64,000 nt of DNA from Glandiceps talaboti (GCF_964340395.1 NC_135556.1:9740001-9804000); one strand, 5' to 3'; numbered from the stretch's first letter, positions 1-17,800 are shown. The notes: generated by a model from the sequence alone, not told the origin. A program made the numbers and translations.

Positions 1-332
1 TGATATATCATTTGACGGTATTGATATATCATTTGACGGTATATTGATATCATTTGACGGTATTGATATATCGTTTGACGGTATTGATATATAATTTGAC
101 GGTATTGATATATCATTTGACGGTATATTGATATATCATTTGACGGTATTGATATATCATTTGACGGTATTGATATATCATTAGACTGAATCAATATATC
201 ATTTGATGAAATGGCTGATGGTATTGATATATCATTTGACGGTATTGATATATCATTTGACGGTATTGATATATCATTTGACGGTATTGATATATCATTT
301 GACAAGATAACTATTTGTTTAATATTATGTAG

Positions 333-4525
<4,193 letters not shown>

Positions 4526-4621
4526 AAAACATATTCAAAATGAAAGTAAAAAAAGAAAGGTTACAAGGTGGCATAAAACTTCCAAGGCTATCAATTTTTA
4601 AACTTTGTTTACATATATTCT

Positions 4622-4628
4622 GAATAAA
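4622..4628 (+). terminator. Polyadenylation signal of the GRAM-like gene
   Basis: AATAAA at about 4623 lies roughly 100 nt after the stop codon and is followed by an A-rich stretch. This is the expected place for the 3' end of this gene. Confidence 0.5.
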
Positions 4629-5466
4629 TGTATTAAAAATAAAAACAATTTGGTGAATATTTTTATGACAAATATGGCTGCCATTCAGTCAAATGTTCTA
4701 TATCAACTGTGTAAGAAATCGACCACACTTAAAACCGACGCTATTATAGCTGTAACTGGGGTATTAATTTTTTCGATCTGTCAACCAGCAAAGTGTTCAC
4801 TAAAGTTGTTAAAATACCAACAAATTAGACAATGTGCATGTTAGTTAGAGGATCATTTTATGTTATGCTGTAACACGCGGAAATCGATCGTGGTTGTGTT
4901 GAGGTGCTAAATTTAAAGTGTGGACCTAAAATCGATTTTATTGTGTCATATTACATACATGTATGTGTGTACACTGGTACACATATGTGTTTAGCCACAT
5001 GTGATTCGGTACTCTTCAGGATGTATTACAAAAGCAGTTGTAACACATATGCTTATGCAGTACAATTCCAACGGTGAAGTGCAGATCACACAATGGCTGT
5101 TCATGGCAAAATAGTATGGTCAACGCTAGGTCGGGTCAGGGCACTTGAAATTGGGCCAGGTCACCTCGTAAATGCATTTTAAAGCGTAACTTGTTGTAGT
5201 ATTTAAGTGTTCTATGCCGAATTCTATATTTGGATTACATTTGAAGTCATTGTATTTTACAGTTTCAAATTTTAAAGGGGTCTTTGAAATAAAAGTTTAC
5301 TAAATAGTATTTGATACGAACATGTTGTGTTGTTGTACACTGCTTAATCATACACGCTTGTGGAGCAAGCTGTGTGAGATAAATACTGGAAGGTGAAAAT
5401 GTGTAGAAAGAACAAAATATATTGAACTTCTAATGCGAAAAGGGTTGCTTTAGTCGCAGCACTTTA

Positions 5467-5576
<110 letters not shown>

Positions 5577-7944
5577 GTCTGGACAAATCCCTTTATTTGA
5601 AGTTTAGTCCACTATTCCAAAGTTTTGAACTGCACAATTCCGCATCTATGCATTTTTTTTACACGGAACATATATAGTTATGGAACTTATACGCAATAAT
5701 GCGACCTCTACCTTCTGGGGTATACCTGTGTTGTCAACTGCGTTATTCCTCTTTGTATCTAAACTACGATCGATCTACCGACATAAATAGTACCATTCAT
5801 TACATTTTTGTGTTTTGATACAAGATCATACAACAATGTATGTATCAATGGTGTTATTATTACGCCAACACATGTACGTAAAGCAATATTCGTGGTGTGG
5901 CTGACTGACATGCCACGGATTATGTTTTGTTGAGAGTGAACAAACTAGTCTGTATATCTCTGGGTAAAATGATAGGGGTGGGGCTTCCCTGAGACCCCCA
6001 AACCCAAACTCTTATCATAACACACACCCAAATAAGAAAACTTTTTTTTTTTTAAAATATATAAACTGCATCGCACAAGCTTAGTGATTGCTTTGAAGTG
6101 TACCATTTTCAAAAACAGGACACAATTTGTTTGTTCTCGGAGGGGGCAACTACATGTATTACAATGAGCTCCGTTCGTTCGTTCGTCCGTCCATCAGTTC
6201 GTGCGTCCGTCCGATTTCTATCCGATTTCAAACCTGGCACAAAGGTAACATATCACATTTGTGCAATAAACACAAAAACATTACGTACCCACCAACTTTA
6301 CAAACAAACACTTAATAAAAACATACTTATTCTAGGCGGAAGCGTCCCAATTGCGGGAAATCGTTGAGTCTAGTAGTAATACCAGGCTCATGATCAGTTT
6401 TATCAGATTTGATCAACTGACAAACACCAAGGCAAACATATAAAGACTATAGCCAGAAGGTTGCTACACAAAGACTTTAGCTAGATGGCTACAGCAGATT
6501 ACAAATTATTATAAATACACAAAAACACTATGTCAAAACAAAATAAACAGAAAATCCCAGAAAGCTGCTATATAGGAAAGTTAATTGCCAAATGAATTTT
6601 AACATCAAGTAACCCCAACTACAATAAATATATCAAGAAATCCTCCCAACATCAAACAGAACTTTGCTACCACAACAGATTGGTACTTGTGAAGTAGCCG
6701 TAAGTAAACACATTTTGTCACAGTCCAAAAATTGTTGCCATATGTACATGTATTGGTTGTATATGAGGGGCGGATATGTACATGTATTGGTTGTATATGA
6801 GGGGCGGCTGTGTCTTCTATGAAGCCTTGTTATAAAGAAGACTTGGTACTCAATAAAATGTAGTATCAAAGCAAGTCACCGCAGTGGCAACACAATTAGA
6901 CATTGACATTTGTTTTTGATGTCCTGTAGTAAAGTTATTTTGATACCAATGAGAAGTACACCCTTTCCCATACCTTATGGGCACAAAACCCACCCCTTTA
7001 GAGTGGACCCATCCCGTATTAAGACTAGTTTATGGTGTCGTGTGCAGAGTGATGTTACACTCGTGATACTGGTCATCAAACTATCAGTCGACATTTCACC
7101 AATGTTTGATATACTTCTACGCGAGGGCAAATTCCAGGTTCCGATGTATATATACAGCCTTATCTTGTGTTAACGCAGGTGAGTAAACGCCTTTGCAACA
7201 TGAACACGGCACGCCATGTTTAAATATCAATATTTATCAGTACAGCCAATGAAAACAGTAAGAACTACAAGTGCGACGTCTGCATAGTGCCCTAGGGCAG
7301 TAGAAACTTGGTTTTAGTGGCTCCCGGACACTACAACATCTAATTTGAACTAGTTTTTAATGTTCCGCTTAGTTTCTAGTGCTTCCTTTATGATTGGACT
7401 GTAAGTTTGACTGAATCGTAAGTTTCGTGTAGGGTCTATATATAGTCATCTCCATGGGCAAACGTCAATTTGATAGATTGTTCAGCCAATTCACTTCCAC
7501 TGTCTATATTCTGGCCCGCACTAAGTGTTGTATATTGATTTTAACGTACACTTGTTATAAATGCAGACAAGGAAGTTCATTATCTAAATTATAAGTAATA
7601 ACTAGCGGTACAAATGTTCCATCTTCGTTCTATGTGAATAGACAATTTAACATGACACTCCATCCATTCAATTGTCTTGGCTCATAGGTGTATGTTAGTG
7701 GTAGTACATGCAGTACAATCTCCATTAAAGTGTTCCGCTTTCACCACTGCAATAATTGTACTGCTATTTCCTTGTTTTTTGCATTCTAAATGATTCTGTA
7801 ATAATTATCAAAAATATCGTCCATACTAATGACTAATTCATATGCATAGGATTTTTACCAAAATCTCAAATGTTCTCGTGATTTATAACTCAAAGATACG
7901 TACCAGTTTTCATACTAACGCTATATGCACATACTGGACCGACG

Positions 7945-7975
<31 letters not shown>

Positions 7976-8778
7976 ACTAGGGTTACCACAAAAAAGGGTT
8001 TAAAAGTAGCCAACCATGACTAATTGTTAACAATTTACACATTGAGTGTGACACAGTAGTCTACTGTATACTAGATACTGTACTCCAAGTACGTACATCG
8101 CTTTATTTTATGATTTCCCATGACAGCTAAAGTTAGTACAAAAATTCAGAATATGAATGGGTAAGATTAAATGTTGGGAGATATGTCTTTGACGAAGACT
8201 TGTTTTTGTTTCACCGCCAACTTGACTTTTTGATAACATTATTAACAGCGTCATTTATATTATCACGATTCCTCACGTCATGTCATTACAGTAGTATTAC
8301 AGATACACTATTGTTCCAAACTATGTGTTTACTGATAGTTCTGCGCCGAGGACAAAATAACAGCTAGGTTAACGAAAAGTGTCCGAATATTTACAGTAAA
8401 TGTCTGAGGACATGTACTATAACGAAGTTATACTTCGAATTCGACGAGTTTTTAGGTTTTTCACCAGAAAGTCAACTTTGTTATCTACAGCTCTGTTACC
8501 TAACCTCTTACCCATTATCATGTTAATTACAAAATTCGCAATAGAAATCCCACCCCACAGTTCTCAGCCAAATAATCCGATGTTTTCCCCAAAAGTTTAG
8601 TGTGAAATCCGCGACCTGGCAAGGACTAGTTCTGTAACAAAACGACAATCCCAAGTCGAGCAGTACTCAATTATTCGTTTTACCCATCCGTAGTTCTGTT
8701 ATTAATCCGTCACATACGCATTACCAAGTCAATGAACAAATCATATATGGAGACCTGCTTTCTGCACATGTCATTTTG

Positions 8779-8870
8779 TAGTGTAGTGGTTATAGAGCAT
8801 GTCTTTGAATAGTTAGGTACAGAACTAGAGATACTGTATTCGAAACCCACCAAGGTAAGGGCGATTTTTT
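8779..8870 (+). repeat. tRNA-derived (SINE-like) Pol III unit
   Basis: tagtgtagtggttatagagc resembles a tRNA A-box region. About 55 nt downstream, gtattcgaaaccc resembles a B box and T-loop, and a run of seven T follows at about 8862 as a possible Pol III terminator. I could not build a full cloverleaf, so it is more likely a SINE head or tRNA pseudogene than a functional tRNA. Confidence 0.4.
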
Positions 8871-9327
8871 TACGCACACTTTTCAGAATGACAGGTGCAG
8901 AATTTGGCGCGGCAGCACATGTTGATTACATTGTAACAGTAACAAGGTGGGGACAGTGCCATAGAAATGATTAACAAGCTGCTGACAGTTTCTTTTATGA
9001 GTTTGAAATATTAGCAGAAAGTTTCTTTCGTCATGGATTAACGGTACGCGGACACTTTCTTTGTGTAAAATGTCCACTAAATAAAATTAGGAGCACAGTT
9101 GAAACAATAGGGAAGAGTCGGAAACTGAGGAGTTTAAAAATATAAAAGTTACCTACGACCGACTAATTGTATCCAAAATCTTGATCCTGTACATGTATTC
9201 AACATTTGTCGCTGCCGTTACCATTGTCACGCAGGCATATAAAGATCATATATGTTAGGAAGGGCTTTATCTGCGATCGTTTTGAGCTACCATACAGATT
9301 CTGTTGTAAACATTGTAAACCCTTTAT

Positions 9328-9329
<2 letters not shown>

Positions 9330-9414
<85 letters not shown>

Positions 9415-9470
9415 GCCTGCCTGCCTGTCTGTCCGTCCGTCCGTCCGTCCGTCCGTCCGTCCGTCCGTCC

Positions 9471-9531
<61 letters not shown>
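9330..9531. repeat. (TGTC)n-(CGTC)n-(TGTC)n microsatellite
   Basis: About 200 bp of tetranucleotides, with a block of CGTC units in the middle. The Cys/Ser/Val-rich ORFs over it are repeat translations. Confidence 0.98.
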
Positions 9532-9532
<1 letters not shown>

Positions 9533-9794
9533 GTCATCGTTTTCTCCATAACGGCATGCTCAATTCAAATCAGATTACCTGATTCAGTCGAATTCTTGAC
9601 TATCACATAAAAGTGAGATTAAATTCGTTTAATTTTTTTTGAACTGGTCAAACCACAATTAAGTGCTGGTCATCTGTTTCCACAATATGACACTAGTGGA
9701 TATTTTTCGTCTGCTACTATATCATTTTTCAACTGATTGTTAAATTCTGTATGTATTGTTTTTTTCTCAGACTGACTTGGAGGTTTGCAGGACA

Positions 9795-12700
9795 ATGCCA
9801 ATCGTCAAATTTACATTACAAGACAAACCGGAAAGATTTACAAAATTAAATCTACCAGATGCCACCTCAGATAATGTCCAAAAAGTGTTCGGCTTGAATT
9901 ATCCAATACATTATCTTCAACGTACAGAGGGAGGTGCGCCTGTATCATTTACTGCGGAAGACGGACACTTCCAAAACATAGAACCTGGCAAAGAATACAT
10001 CGTACCCGTACATCAAATTGTACTCAAGTCGAAAAGAAAAAGACTTAAGATTCATATCAGTGACGCAACTCAAAAAAATATTAATGCGTTCTTTGGAAAC
10101 AGAATAATTTATCTAACGAGTGGTTTCTCAGCATATTTCCCAGATGCAGGCGGCCAATTCAGGAACCTTGAACATGGAATGGAATACACAGGAGTCTCGT
10201 CATATTCCACTTTCATTCAAATCATGCAAAAGGTTGAAGACTGTTTTGAATGGGTATCGGAAAACACTGGAAGTAAGCTTATTGCAGTTTATTTACTTTG
10301 GATTGTATTTCACTGTTATGATTTGAGCAGCGATAGTGTTAGTAATGATTTGATTCGATTTTTTTGTGGATTAATAACAGTTTTTCATTCAAAATTCATT
10401 TAATATTTTCTCGCTTTATTGCATGGATAAAGAGTCTGACCTTTCTTCTATCAAATTCCCTTTATCTAAATGAAAACACTTCACACCTATAATTACCAAA
10501 ATATGATTTACAATCACAGCCTACGTATTATCTTTCCTCTGGGAAATAATCACACCAAATAAACATTCATTGCTCCCTTATCAAGACAGTCTTGTATAGG
10601 ATACAATATGAGCCACAACCCTATTACTTCTTAATAAATATTACGTGAAGGTAAAGTTTCCCTGCATCTGTCACTAGTCCAGCTTTCAATTTCATTAGAA
10701 ATATTGTGGAAATGTATTCTCCCTGACAAGGGGTACTTTTACCAATACACCTCTGTCAACAAGTTTTTGCAATTTCCATTTCAATGATCTGGTTTTCAGC
10801 CTTATTGAAATGTATTACCGTAGGAAGATTATATTGTATAGGTAATTCATCTGCTATAAATTCAATTGGACAATGTTCAACACAGTCTAAAATGTAATTG
10901 TCTGATGTGATATTATGCCAGCTATGGATAAAGTATTTCAGTCTGCCTGCTGGTTTGCACTCAAGTATGCTTGTACTCACCTCTACATGGTGTTCTACTG
11001 TCTGCCCCTCCCCCTCTTCTTGAGGGGTGGGATGACCGTCCTAAAAAGGACGTCTGGCAGTCTGGTAGCCTCTGACACGGTAACCTCTACAAAAGTGGCC
11101 TCTGAATCTGCCACGGACAGCTCCTTTCACATTGGATATTTGCTGACCCACTTTGTTGGGTTCAGTTAAATCCTTGAGTTGTTTTGATAGCTCGTCACCA
11201 AACAGTTCTGCAGTGAATGGCACAGATGGAGAACACAAGTGTCTATAGTTCTGATGTAGATCTGGTTTTATGAACTCACATCGTCTCATGTTAAATTCAT
11301 AACTGGCATGTGCACTCATGGCAATAGAATCTCATAATAATCTATCAGATATTTGTATGCAAATTAGCGAGAAAACAATGACAACCTAGTAAGAATCTAT
11401 TGAATTTTCTATTAGATATTTGTATGCAAATTAGCGAGAAAACAGAGGATCTAATAAGAATCTATTGAGAATCTAGTATGAATCTAGTGAATTGTTTATT
11501 AGATATATGTATGCAAATTAGCGAGAAAACAGACTAGTAAGAATCTAGTGATTCATTATCTATTAGATATTTGTATGCAAATTATCGAGAAAACAGACTC
11601 CAATAAGAATCTTGTAAGAATTTAGTAAATTTCTATTGGATATCTGTATGCAAATTAGCAAGACAACAGGGAGAATCTAATAAGAATCAGTAAATTTTCT
11701 ATCAGAATCCTATTGGCTGTCCTCATTGCCTACAGAATGAATACTCAAAATATTGACGTTTCTGTGGTGGTTCATTTTGATTTTTATCCGGAAAGTCATT
11801 GTATTCGTCTACGTAAGGGTCCGCCATACTGGCTAATACATTACTTATATCACTGAATGATTTACCCATATTCTCCTACAAGCTTGACAATGCTGCAGTC
11901 ATGTTTACTCCAAAGTGTTTGAGTTCGTTTGCCAGAGCGTCGCTACTCATGGCATAATTTGTTTTAGACCCTTTTGATTTACTGGTACTCTGTTTATTAC
12001 TTCCAGTACTTTTATTTTTGTGCCCACTACTTAAAGACTTCCTATAAGTGGTCGAGGAACCTTGGCTGTTTTCTTGTGTATCAGCCTTTTCAGTCCTTTG
12101 AGGGTTGGGGCGAACCCGCCTCAAGATACAAGATGATGGCGTCCTCCATCATGTTGTACTACGTACACACCCCGGGTGGGTAATGGGTACATATGTACCC
12201 TGGTAACCAAAAACTACAACCACAAACTCTAAAAAAAATCAAAAATTAGGGGTCAAAAGTCTACATTGTAGCTATAAAAAGGGGTCAAATGTCATGAGGT
12301 TTGAACACTTTTGATACACTAGCTTTCACGTTACACCTACATGCTTCAGTGATCGCTAGCTCATTGGCTGCCCAGGGCCGGGGGGGGGGGGGGGGCACTT
12401 ACGATAAAGATGACTGAAAACAACCCGTGGAAACAACCTTGTTCAAAATATGGGGTCAAAAGTCGTACATGCATTCATAGAGGTGGGTCAAACCTCTACA
12501 TAATGCTTTAAAAATCAAGACTCAAAAGTCTACATGAGTCGAAAGGGGGGGGGGAGGGGGCAAAACCGCGGGACATACATATATACCCTTTCTATGTGAG
12601 TACCACCCACCCCCTAATAGTCAGACAATTTCAAACCACGACAATCAAAAGTCATCAGAGAATAAAGTAATGGAGACAAGCAACAACCTTGTGTATTCAA

Positions 12701-14752
12701 AACTAATGTTTCAGAATGTCTAGAACCTATTCTGTCCACCTGTGGTCGACTTGTAAGAAAGTCCAAAATCCAATTTGAAATGCTAGGGTCCATACCGATG
12801 CTAATTAACTAATATCATGAAGCTTCAATGGTAAAATTGTACTTAATGCTGAACTAATAAAATCAATGAATAAAATCCGAGCATATATATAGGTTGGATT
12901 TTTGTTATCAAGATGTGGTAAAATAAATTCTAAGGCAAGTGAAACCGTATCTTAAACTGAACGTTTCGACTTATAAGCTGATGCGGATCACATCTATCTG
13001 CTGGAATGAAAGATTTCATGAATTTCGCGACGAGTTTTTCGAAACACTTCATTACTATGGATGTTAAAGCAACTGGACGATAATCATTCAAGCTAATGAC
13101 TGGTACATGGTGTACGCCTCGGCACTGGAATTATTGTTGATATTTTGAAAATGACGGGTACATGACTGGTGTGAAGTGACCAATTGAAAATTTCTGTACA
13201 AATACCACATAACTGTAGGGTGCACATTCTGAGTAGCCTAGGTGATACGTTATCAGTCTCTGGAACCTTACTATGCATATTTAACTTCAGAAACTCGAGT
13301 TTGGTATCATTACAAGAAATAAACAATGTCCTATCAGCATCAGTAGGCACCTTCGGTGCTTCAGTCAATGATCAAAACGACTGTAAAACAAGTTCAAATC
13401 ATCAGGAAGTTATGGATCGTCCGGGATTCTGGACTTTGATTTTAAATTGTAATCGGCGATTTTATGAACACCGTTCTAGAGCCTCACGTGGATTTGTGCA
13501 CATGAGACCAACAAGTTCGTCCATTTTATACCTCTAAAACCGAACATTAGCAAGCATAATGCTATAGTGGTGCTTTAGAATTACTTTGCGTAACCTTGCC
13601 AAAATGCCCCCTTGCAATTGCTTACCACGCCGCCGCGCCGCCGCACCTGTCGATAACTGTGTTGAATGGTTGACCTGACTAGAATCTGCTAACAGATTGT
13701 CGATGAAAATTTGTTGAGAATATAGATCCGAATTTATATGGAATGCAAAATTCTAATCTATAGCTATTATACATGATGTACCACTTAAATGAACAATACT
13801 TATATGAAACTAAATGAAATTTGAAGCTTGTACATTTAACATATTGCCCAATCTGATTAAAATCCGATGTGGTGAAAGCGGCTAGATGTCCTTATTTACC
13901 TCTATTCATCGTGTTGTGACGTTTGTTTTGTTCGGAGTGATCGCCGCCTTCGTGGAAAGGCGGCGATCACTCCGAACAAAACAAACGTCACAACACGATG
14001 AATAGAGGTAAATAGGACATCTAGCCGCTTTCACCACATCGGATTTTAATCAGATTGCATATTGCCTAACTTTTAAAAAAACATTCATTATGCAAATTAA
14101 CCATATAGATTATAAGTTACATCAAGCTTTAAATGATACATGCACTTCTTTACCATCGACCATTAATGCATATACAAAATTATCTGAAGTTTGCATTCTT
14201 AAGAAATAGCCTAATTACCGAAAATCATTAATTATGTAAAATAGTCCTAACTATATCAAAAGGCTTTAGAGAATGTGCGCTTGGTCATGGTTGATGTATA
14301 TGGAATTTGAAACCTGCATTCCGAAGAGATAGCTTCATTACTGAAGATCATTAATTATTCAAATTACTCATTAAGTAAAAGCTATGTCAACAAACATGCG
14401 CCATTGTTATGGTTGGTATATGTACCAAATTCTATGAAATTTGAAGCTTGCATTCTTAAGATAAAGTGAAATTACCGAACATCATTGATTATTCAAATTA
14501 TTCATTCACGTATCTTCTGTAATTCATATCCTTTTTTTTCATTTCATAGTTCCGGTGAAGAAGGTGGTCGTTATTGGAATGTGCCTTACTGTCGCCGTCA
14601 GTGGGGTACGGTACTTCACACCTACTTATAAAGAAGTGCGAGGTTCTTTGAGTATGAAAGATCTAGTGCCAATCAACAGCATATCCAACGTAGTATTAAC
14701 AATAGTGACGAACATTGAAAAGTTTTACACAGAAATTAGATCTTCTTTGTAA
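9795..14752 (+). CDS. Two-repeat protein with C-terminal membrane anchor (2 exons)
   Basis: Exon 1 follows the acceptor tttttttctcag at 9770. The first ATG is at 9795 and the exon ends at 10272 (GGA A|gtaagc). Exon 2 is 14550-14752 after ttttcatttcatag. The phases match (1), giving 226 residues. Residues 17-69 and 83-131 are internal repeats sharing the pattern DAT-x2/3-N-x3/4-FG ... Y(L)-x-G ... G-x-F-x-N-(I/L)-E-x-G-x-EY, followed by an acidic helix-like stretch. Residues about 163-180 (KKVVVIGMCLTVAVSGVRYF) form a short hydrophobic segment after two lysines, a possible tail anchor. The repeats recall small beta-grasp-like or DCX-like folds, but I cannot name the family. AATAAA at 14831 fits as poly(A) signal. 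Coding sequence in upstream exons cannot be excluded. The 4.3-kb intron is full of transposon remains. Confidence 0.6.
10640..12130 (-). mobile_element. Degenerate DIRS-like (tyrosine-recombinase-type) retroelement fragment
   Basis: Read on the minus strand. 12124-11876 gives a Ser/Thr/Lys-rich gag-like start. 11319-11041 gives a gag segment with KPDLHQNYRHLCSP and LFGDELSKQLKDL. 10980-10640 gives the start of a DIRS-type RT ORF (GRLKYFIHSWHNITSDNYIL, then after a frameshift GEYISTIF). These motifs are characteristic of DIRS/Ngaro-like elements. Frames are broken, the catalytic RT core and recombinase are missing, and a minisatellite interrupts gag. It lies inside the intron of the two-repeat gene, antisense to it. 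Confidence 0.6.
11330..11715. repeat. Five-copy minisatellite of ~75-95 bp
   Basis: Five imperfect copies of a unit containing atttgtatgcaaattagcga followed by gaaaacag and runs of taagaatcta. It sits between two gag pieces of the DIRS-like relic, so it either expanded within that element or was inserted into it. Confidence 0.85.
12380..12610. repeat. G-run-rich repeated segment
   Basis: Several G homopolymers (8-18 nt) alternate with recurring phrases such as ggggtcaaaagtctacat. No coding potential is visible. It may form G-quadruplexes or be error-prone in assembly. Confidence 0.5.
12955..13450 (-). mobile_element. Non-LTR reverse transcriptase fragment (CR1/Rex1-like)
   Basis: The minus strand encodes DDLNLFYSRFD, then a segment with NVSPRLLRMC, QLCGICTEIFNWSL and FKISTIIPVP, then, after a frame change, LNDYRPVALTSIVMKCFEKL. 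This is the order seen in the fingers and motif-1 region of CR1/Rex1-type RTs. Stops and frameshifts show it is dead. No YADD box or endonuclease remains. Confidence 0.65.
13720..14510. repeat. AT-rich dispersed repeat, several copies
   Basis: Phrases such as gaaatttgaagcttgcattc, cctaattaccgaaaatcatt and aattattcaaattA recur about every 130-150 bp. A related copy is at 53120-53400. The palindromic element at 13849-14057 was inserted into the first unit. Confidence 0.7.
13840..14066. mobile_element. Palindromic MITE (209 bp) with 9-bp target-site duplication
   Basis: 13849-13950 and 13957-14057 are reverse complements over about 101 bp, with a single-base indel and a 6-nt loop (cgtgga). The termini are CAATCTGATT...AATCAGATTG. 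The element is flanked on both sides by CATATTGCC (13840-13848 and 14058-14066), a perfect 9-bp direct repeat. Near-identical arms indicate recent origin. A 9-bp duplication fits Mutator-like transposases, but the family is not established. Confidence 0.85.
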
Positions 14753-14830
14753 TCCCCCAATGGCGAATCAAATCCAAGGATATTTGCCATAATTTCGAAG
14801 ATAAAGTTAATGAAAGAGCCGCTGTTCAAC

Positions 14831-14836
14831 AATAAA
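14831..14836 (+). terminator. Polyadenylation signal of the two-repeat gene
   Basis: AATAAA about 80 nt after the stop at 14752. Confidence 0.45.
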
Positions 14837-14849
14837 ATCGTCCGTGTTT

Positions 14850-17800
14850 TGAGAGGAAATTATTTTATACCTGACCCGGCAAGCAAAGGCAAGACAAACA
14901 AATAGGTTGCAAGTTTGGCAGTATCATTTTGAGAGCGAGTGATTTCAATACCATCTTCTAGGGGAGCTACTAGAATACTAACCTAGACCTATAACGATTG
15001 ATACGGAGTTTTACACAACCAACCATTCTCAAATCTAACACCAAATTCACTCTAGCACATTTTGATTCAACAACGAATGAGGCAATCAACTCAATGTGAC
15101 GTGGGAAACCAAATGTCCTCTATGATAGCCGATGTTATAGTCCATATGTTAGAAAAGAATGACCAAAGTTTATTTTTAAAAAAAGGAATGACACTTTCAT
15201 GATTAGTACAAGAAATAAAACAGATCTAGAACTGAAAGAGTTTCTACAAACCTGCAACACAATGCCGAACTACAAATTCACATACAATTTTTTTCAACCC
15301 AAGAGGTCACATATATATCTGCATCTGAATAAAATTATATTCAAACTTAGGTATCAGATTTAAATTTACAGCATCGGTAATACTAGATGTGAAAAAAACA
15401 AAAAACAAACAAACATACCTTCTAATTCCCCTGTTGAAGATCCTGGTACCCGACAAGTAAGTCCACGGGGATGGGGAGTTGTTTCCATTTCGTAATGTTT
15501 TGTGTATCTTTTTCCCCCAAAATGCTTGCTTTTTATCACAATTATTATACATGTGTTGGTTGTCTTGGGAGTTAATACATGTATACAGCAAATCTATTCT
15601 GCTCCAGAATCCACTATACTTTGATTCGAGACACTTCGTTATTCCGTTACTGTCAGTAATACATGTAACAGCTATACACGTTCTCAAAAACCGCTTTACA
15701 ACTTTCCTGTCATTATGCCCTCTATCCGCAACTTGTTCTCGCACACCAGAGCTATTATTTCTTCAGGGACACTGCGAAATAACGGCTTTTAAGGCGCGTT
15801 TTGGACGGTGCCGTAAAAGAGGCTGTGGTTTACGTCGATGGATGTCAAAATCATGATACAAATTTTGTTAACTTTTTGTTCTGCAACATTTTGGGGGAGT
15901 AGTTCTTTTCACTCTAGATATTACTGTAACATTAATATTATCCACTTTCTATTACTTTCCAATCTCTCAAAAAAGACGTGTTGATCTAAAGTTTTACTAG
16001 AGGCAACGAAAGATTTTTTTGAAAAAAATGTTTTGTTAGGGAGCCCTTGGTAATTACAAGGGAGAGGGCCGGGGGGGGGGGGGAGTTTCACCTTTAACAA
16101 ATCGGTTCTCGGAGAGGGCCATACAAAAGGGAATTAGGGGAGGGTTACATTTTACTTTGACTGTGTTGTCTAAAGGTATTTCATGATTTTGGCACCCTAT
16201 CGCTGCACATCGTATGCAAACTCCATGCATTGCACATTTTAAGCGACCCCCACAAAAATTGAAATTATTTTGATTGTTGACACTATACTTTGCATTGTTA
16301 TTAGCTGTGGATATGAGGTACTCAAAACTTTATTAGGTCATTTATGTCCCAAAACTTAAATGTGTAATCTCTGCTGTGACTTTCCACGTTCTATACCCTG
16401 AATGCACCAGTCTTTTTGCTGACTTTTATTACAAATGTCAGTTTACGAAGTATATTAACGTTTACGTATACGTCAATCATTTAGAACCCCTTATTGTGGT
16501 ATGCTGTTGCGCATTACCTTTTAACTCACTGAATTCAAGATGCGATAGTTAATTTTGAACAAAACGTGGACGATCGAACTTTCACAAGCTAGAAATATGA
16601 AATGAACACTTTAAGCTTGTCTTTCTTCAATTTTCAGAGAACTTTTATATTTTTTTCTTGAGTTGTTAATTTGTCTACTCTGTCTGTAGTTGCTGAAAGT
16701 CGTGTCTTTTTTTGTTCCTTTCATTACTTTCATTGTTTCCTTAAGCTAATGATTCCAAAACACAAAGCATTAAACTTGTTATTTGCTATATTGTAATGTT
16801 GTAATATTGAGTAGTATCATTTGTTTCCCCGAATTTTATTCAATTGTTAATTATAGGCAGTTAGGGAGCCTTCGGAAATTACAAGGGGTGGGCCAGGGAA
16901 ATCAAGTCCGGTCTTTTGCGTAAAATGTGACCCTCCCCGATTCCATTTCACTTCTCTAAAATATGCCCCCCCCCCCCCTTGTTGAAATATTTCAAAAACA
17001 TTGGATTAAAATGCTGTCAGACGGGAAAAGGGACACGAGTCCGAGCTCCAATGCATGACAAGGACTCGATCCAACCGTTGTCCCCATATCGATAATAATT
17101 TGAAAGGCATTGGTTGTTTCACGCTAATACCACCGCTGTGATATTGGATTTATGTGAAGATACTGCATTTATTCCCGTGCTTGGATCCAATTGGCAAATT
17201 TAGCTGAGGCCAGAACTCCAAAAGACTAGATGGATGCGCTCCCGACATTGACTTTAGGTCAATATCTCCACTCCACCACTCCATCTACGGACCCCTAATA
17301 AATACACACCTAAAACTCAATATACAGTGTGTGTGACTATGCTACCAGACAAACTTAAATTACACTCATAATGTATTACACTACAAAACTTAAATCAAAG
17401 GATAATACATACTGAACATATACAACCTAAACAAACAAACAAACAAAGAACAATCGAACAGCATATTCTCGCCCTAGAAACCAGAGGTTAAAAACCTTGT
17501 TTTAAAATGGAATTTGCTCTAGAAAAGCGATAGATTACCTATACATGGAAAATCCTTTTACTAAAAGAACCCACTATGGAGAAATACAAACTCTCTTTAA
17601 CCATGAACATAAATAACATGTCGATTTTTTTTCCAAATGGAAAGCCTGATGGTTGTTTCTGTGAATGTGGCAAAGCGCAGACTGAACCAATCTCTAAATC
17701 TTACCGCGCACCGTCAAGCAAAACCATGTGATATCATGAGAGCGCCCTCACGAAACACCAAAACAATAATTTCTCCCTATACGGTACGGTGTACCATGAG

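Noticed and set aside
15307-15856. Overlapping opposite ORFs of 145 and 125 codons
   Set aside because: No domain, signal peptide or splice-site pattern, and both strands are open by chance; kept only as a note in the intergenic entry.
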